Shown here one piece after another: positions 1-6,250 of a DNA stretch of 7,837 nt. Every line of letters begins with the position of its first letter. The first letter of the stretch is position 1. Position numbers and translations under genes: made by a program. The DNA is from Clostridia bacterium (lineage in GTDB: Bacteria; Bacillota_A; Clostridia; UMGS1883): the NCBI GenBank assembly GCA_017467965.1, contig JAFUJZ010000009.1, forward strand, positions 1 through 7,837. The letters run 5' to 3'. The notes below the pieces were generated by a model. It was not told the DNA's origin and did not search any database. It saw nothing but the letters and a program-made list of their open reading frames with translations.

Positions 1-13
1 AACGAATACATAT

Positions 14-96
14 GCGAGAGTGGCGGAATTGGCATACGCGCACGTTTAAGGTGCGTGTGGGAGACCATGCGGGTTCAAGTCCCGCCTCTCGCACCA
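14..96 (+). tRNA. tRNA-Leu, apparent anticodon AAG, CCA encoded
   Basis: All arms can be folded by eye. The acceptor stem pairs 14-20 with 86-92, the discriminator is A93 (typical of Leu; Ser has G) and CCA 94-96 is encoded. The D stem pairs 23-25 with 37-39, and the D loop holds the GG pair (31-32). The anticodon stem pairs 41-45 with 53-57, leaving loop TTAAGGT (46-52) with U33 at 47, anticodon AAG at 48-50 and G37 at 51. A long variable arm (58-68) has a 3-bp stem, and the T stem pairs 69-73 with 81-85. This is class II leucine architecture. A competing anticodon stem (39-43 with 51-55) would give TTA, but it takes a base from the D stem and removes position 26, so AAG is preferred. The tRNA would read CUU, directly or through inosine at A34. 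Confidence 0.95.
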
Positions 97-100
97 ACAA

Positions 101-136
101 AGAATCATACCAGTCGGTATGGTTCTTTTATTTTTT
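101..136 (+). terminator. intrinsic terminator of the tRNA-Leu unit
   Basis: An 11-bp stem pairs 101-111 with 116-126. It has one G-T wobble and a four-base loop (112-115), and is followed by a T-rich run interrupted by a single A (127-136). It begins four bases after the encoded CCA, so it ends the tRNA transcript and separates it from the dxs promoter. Confidence 0.88.
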
Positions 137-183
137 ACATAAAAGGACCTTGACCCCAATATACGGTAAAATAATCAAACCGC

Positions 184-212
184 TTTACATTTATGACAAA
201 ATGTGCTATAAT
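184..212 (+). promoter_or_regulatory. sigma-A type promoter with extended -10 for dxs
   Basis: TTTACA (184-189) and a perfect TATAAT (207-212) are separated by exactly 17 bases, and TGC directly before the -10 box forms an extended -10 element. The start of transcription is expected near 219, giving a leader of about 45 bases before the dxs ATG at 266. It is the only convincing promoter I see in the window and probably drives dxs, tlyA and the secreted protein gene. Confidence 0.85.
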
Positions 213-265
213 GTACTTTAGATTATTATGGAGGAATTTGCGCTTATATAGAAAGGTTTTTCACT

Positions 266-2137
266 ATGGAAAAGTTGATTGATAAAGTAACTGACCGTGA
301 AAATTTAATGAAGCTTAATACCGAGCAGATGTATACCTTAGCGGGCGAAATCCGTGATTATATTGTAGACTGTACTGCGCAGAACGGTTGTCATTTGGCG
401 AGTAACCTTGGTGCCGTTGAACTGACGATTGCTCTTCACAGAGTGCTCAGAGTGCCCACGGATAAAATTGTATGGGACGTAGGGCATCAGAGCTATACGC
501 ACAAGATTTTGACAGGTAGGAAAGAAGAGCTTAAATCACTCAGGCGTCTTGACGGTGAGTGTGGTTTTTGTGACCCCAACGCTAATGAAAACGACTGCTA
601 TACATCTGGTCATACGTCTACATCACTGTCACTTGCGTTAGGCGCTGCCTGTGCAAGGGATATGTCGGGTAAAAAGTATAATGTAGCGGCGGTTATCGGT
701 GACGGGGCACTTTCGGGCGGTCTTGCCATGGAAGGGCTTAATAATATCGGACAGGAACAGAAAAAAATGCTCATAATCCTAAACGATAACGAAATGTCTA
801 TTTCAAAAAACGTAGGTGCAATGAGTAGTTACCTTACACGTGCGAGAACAAGCGCGGGTTATGTAAAAAGTAAGAGAGGCATTGATTCTGCTTTGGAAAA
901 AATCCCGAAGTACGGTCATGATATTGCAAACCTTATCCGCAGAACAAAGGAGCATGTAAAGTACCTTGTTTCACCCGGTGTTATTTTTGAAGAAATGGGT
1001 GTGACGTATTTGGGCCCTATCGACGGACATGATATCCGCGGCATGGAAGAAGTTTTCAGAAGAGCCATCAAGCTTGATGAGCCTGTACTTGTTCATGTTA
1101 TTACAAAAAAAGGCAAGGGGTATTCCTTTGCCGAAAAAGAACCTCAGAAATATCACGGTGTATCCGGTTTTAATAAAATGGTAGGTGTGGCTGAAAGTAA
1201 TACTGAGACATATTCATCCGTATTCGGTGACGAAATTGCAAAGATTGCACGCGAAAACGATAATGTAAGCGTGATTACACCTGCAATGACCCTTGGCAGC
1301 GGACTGGAGAATTTTGCAAAAGAGTTTCCCGACAGATTCTTTGACGTTGGTATTGCAGAGGCGCATGCAGTTACCTTTGCAGCAGGACTTGCGGGTTGCG
1401 GCATGGTGCCTGTAGTAAGCTTGTATTCCACCTTTGCGCAAAGAGCATATGATTCGCTCATGCACGATGTTGTGCTTTCGGGTCAGCATGTTGTGTTTGC
1501 GATTGACAGAGCAGGGCTTGTTCCTGGCGACGGAAAAACGCATCAGGGAATATTTGATGTATCGTTCTTTTCAACTGCACCGAATGTGACAATATTGTCA
1601 CCTTGCTCTTTTGACGAACTGAGAAAAATGCTCCGTTATGCTGTTAACGAATGTGACGGCCCCGTGGTTGTGAGATACCCAAGAGGCAGTTTACAGTACG
1701 AATGTGATATGGGCGATTTTGAATTGTCTAAGGCTCAGTACGTGCGTCACGGTGATGATATTACAATCGTGTCAGAGGGCGTAACGCTTTCTGGGGCAAT
1801 GAGTGCGGCAAAGCGTCTTTCTGATGTGAATATTGAATGTGATGTTATTAATCTGAGGACGATTGCACCTATTGATATAGACACTATCGCTGAAAGCTGT
1901 AGTAAAACAAAAAAGCTCGTGTGTGTTGAGCAAAACATCCGTCGAGGCGGCATAGGTGAAAGCATTGCACTTAGCCTCTCTGAAAAAGGCATAAGTGTGA
2001 GCTTTGTTTCGATTGCGGTTAACGACTATGTAACACACGGAACATATGACGAAATAGAGAGAAAGTATATGCTCGATAGCGTAAGCATAGCAGACAGAAT
2101 AGAAAAGGAATGGTTTGATGGCGAAGCGAAGGCTTGA
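266..2137 (+). CDS. dxs: 1-deoxy-D-xylulose-5-phosphate synthase
   Basis: This cytosolic ThDP enzyme condenses pyruvate and glyceraldehyde 3-phosphate to DXP, the first step of the MEP pathway to isoprenoids and a source for thiamine and pyridoxal. The 623-residue length is normal. Visible elements in order are His43 in GCHLASNLG, DVGHQSY (71-77), the ThDP/Mg motif GDGALSGG (145-152) with NDN (173-175), HVITKKGKGY (277-286), the catalytic Glu365 in DVGIAEAHA, SLYSTFAQRAYD (385-396), DRAGLV (414-419), GDGKTHQG (421-428), RYPRG (470-474) and a transketolase C-terminal domain (about 490-615). The start at 266 has AAAGG nine bases upstream. No other in-frame start lies in the leader. Oddities are a divergent segment at 100-113, where most family members have an ES-x-x-D core, and Ala366 in place of the usual Gln after the catalytic Glu. 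The 3' end overlaps tlyA by 20 bases. Confidence 0.97.
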   Translation: MEKLIDKVTDRENLMKLNTEQMYTLAGEIRDYIVDCTAQNGCHLASNLGAVELTIALHRVLRVPTDKIVWDVGHQSYTHKILTGRKEELKSLRRLDGECGFCDPNANENDCYTSGHTSTSLSLALGAACARDMSGKKYNVAAVIGDGALSGGLAMEGLNNIGQEQKKMLIILNDNEMSISKNVGAMSSYLTRARTSAGYVKSKRGIDSALEKIPKYGHDIANLIRRTKEHVKYLVSPGVIFEEMGVTYLGPIDGHDIRGMEEVFRRAIKLDEPVLVHVITKKGKGYSFAEKEPQKYHGVSGFNKMVGVAESNTETYSSVFGDEIAKIARENDNVSVITPAMTLGSGLENFAKEFPDRFFDVGIAEAHAVTFAAGLAGCGMVPVVSLYSTFAQRAYDSLMHDVVLSGQHVVFAIDRAGLVPGDGKTHQGIFDVSFFSTAPNVTILSPCSFDELRKMLRYAVNECDGPVVVRYPRGSLQYECDMGDFELSKAQYVRHGDDITIVSEGVTLSGAMSAAKRLSDVNIECDVINLRTIAPIDIDTIAESCSKTKKLVCVEQNIRRGGIGESIALSLSEKGISVSFVSIAVNDYVTHGTYDEIERKYMLDSVSIADRIEKEWFDGEAKA

Positions 2138-2921
2138 TTTGTATCTTGTTGAAGAAGGTTTGTGTCCCAGCCGTGAAATGGCAAAAAGTCTTATCATGGC
2201 AGGCAAGGTTTTCGTAAACAATCAGCGCAGTGATAAGGCAGGCGACCAAATTGGCGAAAAAGACAAGGTAGAAGTTCGTGGCGAAACACTTAAATACGTA
2301 AGCCGTGGTGGCTTGAAGCTTGAAAAGGCAATGGCAACTTTCCCGATTAATCTTGAAAACAAGGTTTGCATGGACATTGGTGCATCTACGGGTGGCTTTA
2401 CGGACTGCATGCTCCAAAACGGCGCAGGCAAGGTTTTTGCCGTTGACGTAGGCTATGGTCAATTGGCGTGGAAACTTCGCTGTGATGAACGCGTTGTCAA
2501 TATGGAGAGGACAAATATCCGTTTTGTAACCAAAGAGCAGATTGAAACTCTTTTGGATTTTGCGTCCATTGACGTAGCGTTTATATCACTTAAGCTTGTA
2601 TTGCCGGTAGCGTACAACCTTTTAAAGGATGGCGGCGAAGTTGTGGCGCTTATAAAGCCTCAGTTTGAAGCAGGCCGTGAAAACGTTGGCAAAAAAGGCG
2701 TTGTACGAGATATTAATGTGCACAAGGATGTTGTGAAAAATATAACAGCATTTGCTCAAGAGCTGGGATTTGCGGTTGAGGGTCTTGATTTTTCGCCTAT
2801 ACGTGGTCCCGAGGGCAATATTGAATATCTTATGTATGCGTCAAAAAAAGCCACAGAGGCAAAGGATTTTTCGGAAGAAATTGATTCTATGGTTGAAAAA
2901 AGCCATGTTGAGGCAAAATAA
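2118..2921 (+). CDS. tlyA: TlyA family rRNA (cytidine-2'-O)-methyltransferase
   Basis: The 267-residue protein fits the TlyA/hemolysin A family, SAM-dependent enzymes that 2'-O-methylate cytidine 1920 of 23S rRNA and, in type II members, C1409 of 16S rRNA. An S4 RNA-binding domain occupies about residues 3-60, followed by an FtsJ-like methyltransferase fold. SAM motif I is DIGASTGGFTD (86-96), with acidic Asp110 and the later motif IKPQFEAGRENVGKKG (179-194). The family K-D-K-E catalytic set is visible as Lys67, Asp152, Lys180 and Glu236. I cannot tell type I from type II. ATG 2118 is chosen because AAGGA (2105-2109) lies eight bases upstream and MAKRRLD matches the usual N-terminus; TTG 2115 is in frame but less suitable. 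The overlap with dxs suggests translational coupling. Despite the old name hemolysin, an rRNA-modification role is most likely. Confidence 0.95.
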   Translation: MAKRRLDLYLVEEGLCPSREMAKSLIMAGKVFVNNQRSDKAGDQIGEKDKVEVRGETLKYVSRGGLKLEKAMATFPINLENKVCMDIGASTGGFTDCMLQNGAGKVFAVDVGYGQLAWKLRCDERVVNMERTNIRFVTKEQIETLLDFASIDVAFISLKLVLPVAYNLLKDGGEVVALIKPQFEAGRENVGKKGVVRDINVHKDVVKNITAFAQELGFAVEGLDFSPIRGPEGNIEYLMYASKKATEAKDFSEEIDSMVEKSHVEAK

Positions 2922-2930
2922 TCATGGCGA

Positions 2931-2935
2931 AAGGA
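2931..2935 (+). promoter_or_regulatory. Shine-Dalgarno that selects the ATG at 2945
   Basis: AAGGA (2931-2935) sits nine bases before ATG 2945. The competing in-frame ATG at 2924 has only GAGG (2910-2913) ten bases upstream. The 2945 start also gives a compact signal peptide beginning MLKR, so I prefer it; the choice is not certain. Confidence 0.5.
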
Positions 2936-2944
2936 ATATGCGTA

Positions 2945-3928
2945 ATGCTAAAAAGAATATGCTTGATTGTGCTGACAATTATAATGCTTTTGTCGCCCAT
3001 TGACATTTGTGCATCGGAGGCAATTGATGAGACTGTTGCTTCTCTTGCATTGCAGGCACAGCGTTTTTACAATACAAATATTGCATATGCAGACATGTAT
3101 GTTACAAAGGTTGACGATACAAAGTACGAAGTAACCCATATGACACAGGGCGGTAAAACTATTAAGACACAGCTTTATCAGACCGAGTGGGGCACGTGGA
3201 ATCTTGGTAACATGTCGTATTCAGACGGAATGACTGAAAAAGTTGTTATAGGCGGAGCTACTGACTGGGAATATGTTTTTCGTGTGCTCAATCCTATAAA
3301 CCAAAATCTTGAATTCACAGGCGGCAATCATGGCAGCGAGGTTTTTCGTTCTATGGGGATGTACGATTCTGTAACGGGTGAAAGCTTTGTGCTTAGCGTT
3401 GGTGAATCCAAGTACGTTAACCGTCTTGTTATTGAAGAGCATACAACACTCAAGCTCGGTAATGTTGATTATCTTAACTATGCCGATGTAAAGCGGGTGT
3501 ATACATTTGTAGGCGATACTGTTAACCTTGACTGTGAAATCACATTTTTAAGAGATGTGAAAATGGCACTGTCTTATAGTACAATGGCGTGTGTCAATAA
3601 AGACTTTTCACGTTATTGTTTCTTTGATAACGGTGCATACGTAACAACAGAACCCAAGGGCGCTGCATCAAAAAAGTACCTGGGTAATGTAAAGGCGACG
3701 AGTTGTCATCTGAGCGGTGATGACCCGACGGTTAAAGTAACGGTTGGTATATATAATCCCAAGGATATGACGGATAATTTTTCAAACCGTGACAAGGTTT
3801 TTCTTTGGGATATGACAGAAGAATTCAACAAGTTGTATTTTTCAATGTTTGACATGTCAAACCTTAAAAAGGTTACAGCCGGCACGGTGTGGGATTTTGG
3901 TTCATTCTGGAAAATAGAAACAGACTAA
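2945..3928 (+). CDS. secreted protein of unknown family
   Basis: I do not recognise this 327-residue protein. Residues 1-23 form a Sec-type signal peptide: positive MLKR, then a hydrophobic stretch and a likely cut after DICA. No lipobox, second membrane segment or cell-wall anchor is visible. The mature part is rich in alternating hydrophobic and polar residues, Tyr, Thr and Asp, as expected of a beta-sandwich or beta-rich fold. Notable segments are GTWNLG (83-88), GGNHGSE (126-132), the acidic/aromatic stretch DKVFLWDMTEEFN (283-295) and a Trp/Phe-rich end WDFGSFWKIE (316-325). Cys207-type runs are absent, and the few Cys residues lie at 23, 197, 216, 225 and 254. A carbohydrate-active or ligand-binding role is possible but unsupported. 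The gene closely follows tlyA and is probably co-transcribed with dxs. An alternative start at 2924, two bases after the tlyA stop, would add seven residues. Confidence 0.85.
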   Translation: MLKRICLIVLTIIMLLSPIDICASEAIDETVASLALQAQRFYNTNIAYADMYVTKVDDTKYEVTHMTQGGKTIKTQLYQTEWGTWNLGNMSYSDGMTEKVVIGGATDWEYVFRVLNPINQNLEFTGGNHGSEVFRSMGMYDSVTGESFVLSVGESKYVNRLVIEEHTTLKLGNVDYLNYADVKRVYTFVGDTVNLDCEITFLRDVKMALSYSTMACVNKDFSRYCFFDNGAYVTTEPKGAASKKYLGNVKATSCHLSGDDPTVKVTVGIYNPKDMTDNFSNRDKVFLWDMTEEFNKLYFSMFDMSNLKKVTAGTVWDFGSFWKIETD

Positions 3929-3933
3929 TTTTT

Positions 3934-3969
3934 AAGGGGGTAAAATTATGAAATTTTACTCTCTTTTTT
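3934..3969 (+). terminator. intrinsic terminator after the secreted protein gene
   Basis: A perfect 8-bp inverted repeat, GTAAAATT (3940-3947) and AATTTTAC (3952-3959) around loop ATGA, extends outward as 3934-3939 pairing with 3960-3965, including two G-T pairs. It runs into six T residues (3964-3969). The core is AT-rich, so efficiency is uncertain, but the position five bases after a stop codon fits the end of the dxs-tlyA unit. Confidence 0.7.
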
Positions 3970-4013
3970 GAGAATAGATGCAACTTTTTAACGCTTTGGA
4001 AAGTATTATTAAT

Positions 4014-4020
4014 AGAGGAG
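4014..4020 (+). promoter_or_regulatory. Shine-Dalgarno that fixes the pepD start
   Basis: AGAGGAG lies eight bases before ATG 4029. An in-frame ATG at 3978 would place this strong ribosome binding site inside the coding region and has no good site of its own, so 4029 is the start. Confidence 0.8.
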
Positions 4021-4028
4021 AAAATATC

Positions 4029-5426
4029 ATGAAGAGAGACGAAAAAATTATAAAAGAATTTATGGAGTTTTCAATTATTCCCCACGGCTCGGGCAATGAA
4101 AGAAAAGTGGGCGAGTATCTTATAAATTGGGCAAAGGAACATAACCTCAAGTGCGAAATGGACTCCTACGGCAACGTTATCATGGAAAAGAAAGCATCAG
4201 AGGGCTATGAAAACGCAGAGCGCGTAATACTCCAGAGCCATATGGACATGGTTTGCGTTGCTGATAGTGACAAGGTATATAACCCCATAACTGACCCTAT
4301 TGAAATTTACCGTGATGGGGACTTTTTAAAGGCAAAGGGCACAAGCCTTGGTGCTGATGACGGAGCAGGGGTAGCCATGATGCTGTATATTCTCTCTGAT
4401 GACACATTAAAGCATCCCCAGTTGCGTGCAATCTTTACCGTTGAAGAGGAAACCAGCATGAAGGGTGCAGAAAACTTAGACGTTAAGTATCTTGACGGTA
4501 AGTATCTTTTAAATCTTGACTGGGAGGAAAAGGACAGTATTTCGTCTTCTTGCTCAAATACCGTAAGCATTATTTTTGACAGCGAGGTTAAAAAGGTCAA
4601 AAATACAAAACAAGGTTACAAAATAAAAGTTATGAACCTTTTGGGCGGTCATAGTGGATGCGATATTAATTTGCCCCGAGCAAATGCAATAAAGATGCTT
4701 TCTAATCTCATGCTTGATATGGATTGTGACGTGGCAACATTTAATGCAGGCAGAGTTGTGAACGCAATATGTGCCGAGGCAGAAGCCGTGATTGCAACAG
4801 ACTGCGATGTTGATGCTGCTGTTAAATGTTTTGAAGAAGCGGTAAAGGCAGAATATGCTAACGAAAAGGATGTTTTGTTCACCGTGCAAAAATGTGATGT
4901 TGATACAGTACTTTCAAAAGAGGACAGAGACAAGTTTGTATCTTTCCTTGTGAGCGTACATTCGGGTGTGTTTTATATGAGTAAATACACTCCCGACTTT
5001 GTGGAAACAAGCCAGAATATCGGTATTGTAAAGTTAGGCGATAAGCTGCATATTGAAATACTCGCAAGAAGTAGCTCAAAATTCCATTCCGAGGAGAGAA
5101 AAAGAGCGGCAAAAGCACTGAGCATGGTTTACGGATATAACCTTTCAATCCCCTCCGAAAACCCCATTTGGGAAGAAAAAGGCGAAAATGACCTCATAAG
5201 AATTATGAAAAAAGCATACAGTGATGTAGTGGGTGAGGAATTGAAGGTAATAGGTGTACACGCGGGATTGGAATGTGCATTCTTTTCATCAGTAAAACCC
5301 GATATGCAAATGGTTAGCGTTGGCCCTCAGCTCTATGATGTACACTCTCCCAAGGAAAGATGGGAAGTGTCTAGTCTTCCCGAAACTATTGATTTTATCG
5401 TGAGAGCACTTGAAATGATGAATTAA
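4029..5426 (+). CDS. pepD: aminoacyl-histidine dipeptidase, peptidase family M20C
   Basis: This cytosolic di-zinc dipeptidase of the PepD (carnosinase-like) family hydrolyses Xaa-His and other dipeptides. The 465-residue length is close to the roughly 485 of enterobacterial PepD. The M20 metal and catalytic set is visible: His71 and Asp73 in QSHMDM, the bridging Asp110 in GADDGAG, the catalytic/ligand pair Glu140-Glu141 in FTVEEETSMKGA, Asp164 in LLNLDWEE, His208 in the GGHSG lid-domain motif, and the C-terminal ligand His439 in DVHSP. No lesion is seen. No confident promoter precedes it: a TATTAT at 4004-4009 has no matching -35 box and would start transcription inside the ribosome binding site. 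Expression may therefore depend partly on read-through of the upstream hairpin. It is followed by a repeat-bearing spacer, not an adjoining gene. Confidence 0.95.
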   Translation: MKRDEKIIKEFMEFSIIPHGSGNERKVGEYLINWAKEHNLKCEMDSYGNVIMEKKASEGYENAERVILQSHMDMVCVADSDKVYNPITDPIEIYRDGDFLKAKGTSLGADDGAGVAMMLYILSDDTLKHPQLRAIFTVEEETSMKGAENLDVKYLDGKYLLNLDWEEKDSISSSCSNTVSIIFDSEVKKVKNTKQGYKIKVMNLLGGHSGCDINLPRANAIKMLSNLMLDMDCDVATFNAGRVVNAICAEAEAVIATDCDVDAAVKCFEEAVKAEYANEKDVLFTVQKCDVDTVLSKEDRDKFVSFLVSVHSGVFYMSKYTPDFVETSQNIGIVKLGDKLHIEILARSSSKFHSEERKRAAKALSMVYGYNLSIPSENPIWEEKGENDLIRIMKKAYSDVVGEELKVIGVHAGLECAFFSSVKPDMQMVSVGPQLYDVHSPKERWEVSSLPETIDFIVRALEMMN

Positions 5427-5451
5427 ATGCGTGACTGCCGTAGTGCGAAAG

Positions 5452-5535
5452 AACTAATAGCTAACCACTTAAAACTGAACACTAATCACTTGAAAGTTTT
5501 GGGTTATAAGTTTTTAGTTTTTGGTGTTAAGTTTA
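5452..5535 (+). repeat. degenerate heptamer array, head-to-head inverted halves
   Basis: Twelve consecutive 7-base units fill the pepD-HAD spacer without a gap. In the first six (5452-5493) units such as CACTAAT and AACTGAA carry CT at positions 3-4 in all six. In the second six (5494-5535) units such as AAGTTTT and TAGTTTT carry GT at positions 3-4 in all six. The second half is close to the reverse complement of the first, so the transcript could form a long imperfect hairpin; I count roughly 29 of 40 positions able to pair if G-U is allowed. There is no open reading frame of note. It resembles short tandem heptamer repeats known from some bacteria, but the family is not identified. Confidence 0.65.
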
Positions 5536-5574
5536 AATGTTGCAAAGTAAATTATTATAAATCAGGTGGTTAAA

Positions 5575-6213
5575 ATGGATTTTAAAGGTGTTATTTTTGA
5601 TATGGACGGCACAATACTTGACTCTATCCATGTATGGGATAAGATAGATGTGGATTATCTTAGTGCAAGAGGCATTGATGTGCCCGAGGATTATGCACGC
5701 ACCATAAGTACAATGACAGGTGTAGAATGTGCCGAATATTCAATCAAAAGATTTAATCTCAACGATACTGTAGAAGATTTAATCAATGAATGGGACGAAA
5801 GAGCACTTTATGAATACGCAAATAATCTTGAGCTTAAAAAAGGAGCAAAGGAATATATCGAAAATCTTAAAGCGAGAGGTGTGAAAATTGCCCTTGCAAC
5901 ATCGTCTTCAAAAACTCTTTACGAAGCGGCACTTAGGCACACGGGCGTGTATGATTTATTTGACGTTTTTGTATCTACGGACGAATCCGGTATAAGCAAG
6001 CGTGATCCGCATGTGTATCTTTATGCAGCAGAGCGGCTTGGTGTCGATATAGCCGATTGCGTAATATTTGAAGATGTACCCACAGCTGTAAAAACGGCAA
6101 AAAGCACCGGTGCAAAGGTGGTTTGCGTTTGGGATAAGAGGTGGGACGCGTTTGAAGTGGAAATGAAAAATGTGGCTGATAGGTATATTTACAGCTTTGA
6201 GGAAATGGAATAA
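5575..6213 (+). CDS. HAD superfamily hydrolase, subfamily IA (beta-phosphoglucomutase-like)
   Basis: This 212-residue cytosolic HAD protein is a phosphatase or phosphomutase whose substrate cannot be read from sequence. Motif I is VIFDMDGT (6-13) with nucleophile Asp9 and acid/base Asp11. Motif II is ATSSSK (108-113). The motif III lysine is Lys142 in GISKRDPHVYLYAA, and motif IV is IFEDVPTA (164-171) with Glu166 and Asp167. A helical C1-type cap occupies about residues 15-85. The DGTILDS start and the KRDPHVYLYAAERLG region place it with the beta-phosphoglucomutase, phosphoglycolate phosphatase and pseudouridine-5'-phosphatase group. ATG 5575 is chosen because AGGTGG (5564-5569) lies five bases upstream; GTG 5566 is in frame but lies in that site. 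Heptamer repeat arrays occur on both sides, so it may be transcribed alone. Confidence 0.92.
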   Translation: MDFKGVIFDMDGTILDSIHVWDKIDVDYLSARGIDVPEDYARTISTMTGVECAEYSIKRFNLNDTVEDLINEWDERALYEYANNLELKKGAKEYIENLKARGVKIALATSSSKTLYEAALRHTGVYDLFDVFVSTDESGISKRDPHVYLYAAERLGVDIADCVIFEDVPTAVKTAKSTGAKVVCVWDKRWDAFEVEMKNVADRYIYSFEEME

Positions 6214-6248
6214 GTGCAGAGTGTAGAACGCAAAACGCAGAACGAAGG
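6214..6248 (+). repeat. second heptamer array, five units
   Basis: Directly after the HAD stop codon, five 7-base units run in register. Clear members are GTGCAGA (6214-6220), GTGTAGA (6221-6227), ACGCAAA (6228-6234) and ACGCAGA (6235-6241); the last (6242-6248) is degenerate. The sequence differs from the array upstream of the HAD gene, but the 7-base period is the same. Confidence 0.6.
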
Positions 6249-6250
6249 AA

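Noticed and set aside
150..177. Second promoter with TTGACC as -35
   Set aside because: TTGACC (150-155) looks good, but the only spacing-compatible -10 is TAATCA (172-177), a poor match; TAAAAT at 167 is only 11 bases away.
12..221. A 69-codon forward frame across the tRNA and terminator
   Set aside because: It runs through the tRNA-Leu, its terminator and the dxs promoter, has no ribosome binding site, and its product is not protein-like.
213..265. TPP riboswitch upstream of dxs
   Set aside because: dxs is sometimes under TPP control, but only about 45 bases separate the expected transcription start from the ATG and no TPP-aptamer core is present.
2115..2117. TTG start for tlyA
   Set aside because: It adds one residue only, has a tighter distance to AAGGA, and ATG 2118 follows at once with ideal spacing.
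1772..2221. Reverse-strand frame of 149 codons under the dxs-tlyA junction
   Set aside because: It is antisense to two well-identified genes, lacks a ribosome binding site and gives a Cys/Arg-rich, family-less product. The same applies to the reverse frames at 2019-2462, 4554-4889 and 5975-6442.
5452..5535. CRISPR array
   Set aside because: The units are 7 bases, contiguous and degenerate, with no spacers and no cas genes nearby.
5531..5561. Promoter for the HAD gene (TATAAA at 5556-5561)
   Set aside because: The -10-like box has no -35 at proper spacing, and transcription would start within or next to the ribosome binding site AGGTGG.
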